The translations under genes were made by a program, and so were the position numbers. Positions 63,736 through 64,000 of a stretch of DNA of 64,000 bases are shown piece by piece. Position 1 is the first letter of the stretch. Every line of letters begins with the position of its first letter. This DNA comes from Collimonas sp. PA-H2 (GTDB lineage Bacteria > Pseudomonadota > Gammaproteobacteria > Burkholderiales > Burkholderiaceae_D), in contig NZ_PDBX01000002.1 of assembly GCF_002564105.1 (NCBI RefSeq), forward strand, positions 62,001 through 126,000. Direction: 5' to 3'. The notes below the pieces were generated by a model. The model made no database searches and was not told the origin of the DNA. It saw nothing but the letters and a program-made list of their open reading frames with translations.

Positions 63736-64000
63736 TCAGCTCAGTTCGTTCTGATAGTGATGGCGGTTGGTGACATACAAACCGCGCCGCACTTCCACCG
63801 GCTTGTCGCCGTAAGTGAAAGACACGCGCTCGACACACAATAAAGGCGATGATTTTTCCACGGCCAGCAATTCAGCAGCATCTGCATCGGCGCTGGCGGC
63901 GCGGATCTGCTCGGTCGCACGTATCATGCGCGTGCCGAATTCGGTTTCAAACAGGCCGTACATCGGCCCTTTGTACTCAGCCAGGCGCTCCAGCGTCAAA
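63736..64000 (-). CDS. GntR-family transcriptional regulator, UTRA domain (partial)
   Basis: Only the last about 88 residues are in the window; the 5' part, with the winged-helix domain, lies beyond its right end. What is visible is the effector-binding UTRA domain of the HutC subfamily: 'GLFETEFGTRMIRATEQIRAASADADAAELLAVEKSSPLLCVERVSFTYGDKPVEVRRGLYVTNRHHYQNEL', including the 'P-L-L-x-V-E-R' and 'Y-x-x-x-x-P-V-E' strands. A GntR regulator upstream of sdhCDAB is common in betaproteobacteria and might control it; that is an inference. Confidence 0.88.
   Translation of the reverse strand, partial: LTLERLAEYKGPMYGLFETEFGTRMIRATEQIRAASADADAAELLAVEKSSPLLCVERVSFTYGDKPVEVRRGLYVTNRHHYQNELS

Overview
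The window is chromosomal DNA of a betaproteobacterium, most likely of the Oxalobacteraceae (Collimonas- or Herbaspirillum-like). This rests on the high-GC, densely packed genes, the sdhCDAB-sdhE-gltA and odhA-odhB-lpd blocks, a class I PHA locus with phaR, a Bordetella-type ftrABCD iron system, and a PP2C/DUF465/YoaA-type housekeeping mix. The genus is an inference; no rRNA is present.

Layout. 1-6.1 kb (minus strand): a FeeM-like N-acyltransferase and a branched-chain amino acid ABC transporter livK-livH-livMG(fused)-livF. 6.4-11.2 kb: a cold-shock protein with its own terminator, an orphan peptide-type solute-binding protein, an MFS exporter and an aldo/keto reductase. 11.2-15.7 kb (minus): an SBF-like transporter, then ftrABCD behind a Fur-box-like site, with two hairpins between ftrB and ftrC. 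15.7-18.9 kb: a visibly AT-richer, gene-poor patch starting at a tRNA-Arg(ACG). It holds small secreted hypothetical proteins and a frameshifted gene remnant. 19-27 kb: OmpR/EnvZ-type two-component system, ispD-ispF, mfd and serB. 27-31 kb: a membrane protein, a GNAT enzyme, a methyltransferase, a cystathionine beta-lyase-like enzyme and a secreted protein. 31-36 kb (minus): rimO, phaR, phaB, phaC. 36-45.9 kb: pgeF, rluD, bamD, a three-gene overlapping lipid module (OlsB-like acyltransferase, LpxH-like phosphatase, GT4 glycosyltransferase), a histone-H1-like protein, an orphan Liv-type binding protein and ppx. 46-52 kb: a YoaA/DinG helicase, a DUF465 protein, a PP2C phosphatase, a secreted Ala/Lys-rich protein, zapE and a lipoprotein. 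52-63.6 kb (minus): a continuous TCA-cycle region (sdhCDAB, sdhE, gltA, odhA, odhB, lpd), followed at the window edge by the 3' part of a GntR-type regulator.

The most unusual item is a family of short non-coding palindromic elements. Two copies (28971-29430 and 39250-39440) have matching terminal inverted repeats and are each flanked by a 13-bp direct repeat. Removing the insert and one repeat restores a perfect rho-independent terminator at each site. Both copies, and a third decayed core at 44277-44394, lie between convergent genes. This looks like a non-autonomous mobile element that targets bidirectional terminators. A second, unrelated 109-bp imperfect palindrome lies upstream of the PP2C gene.
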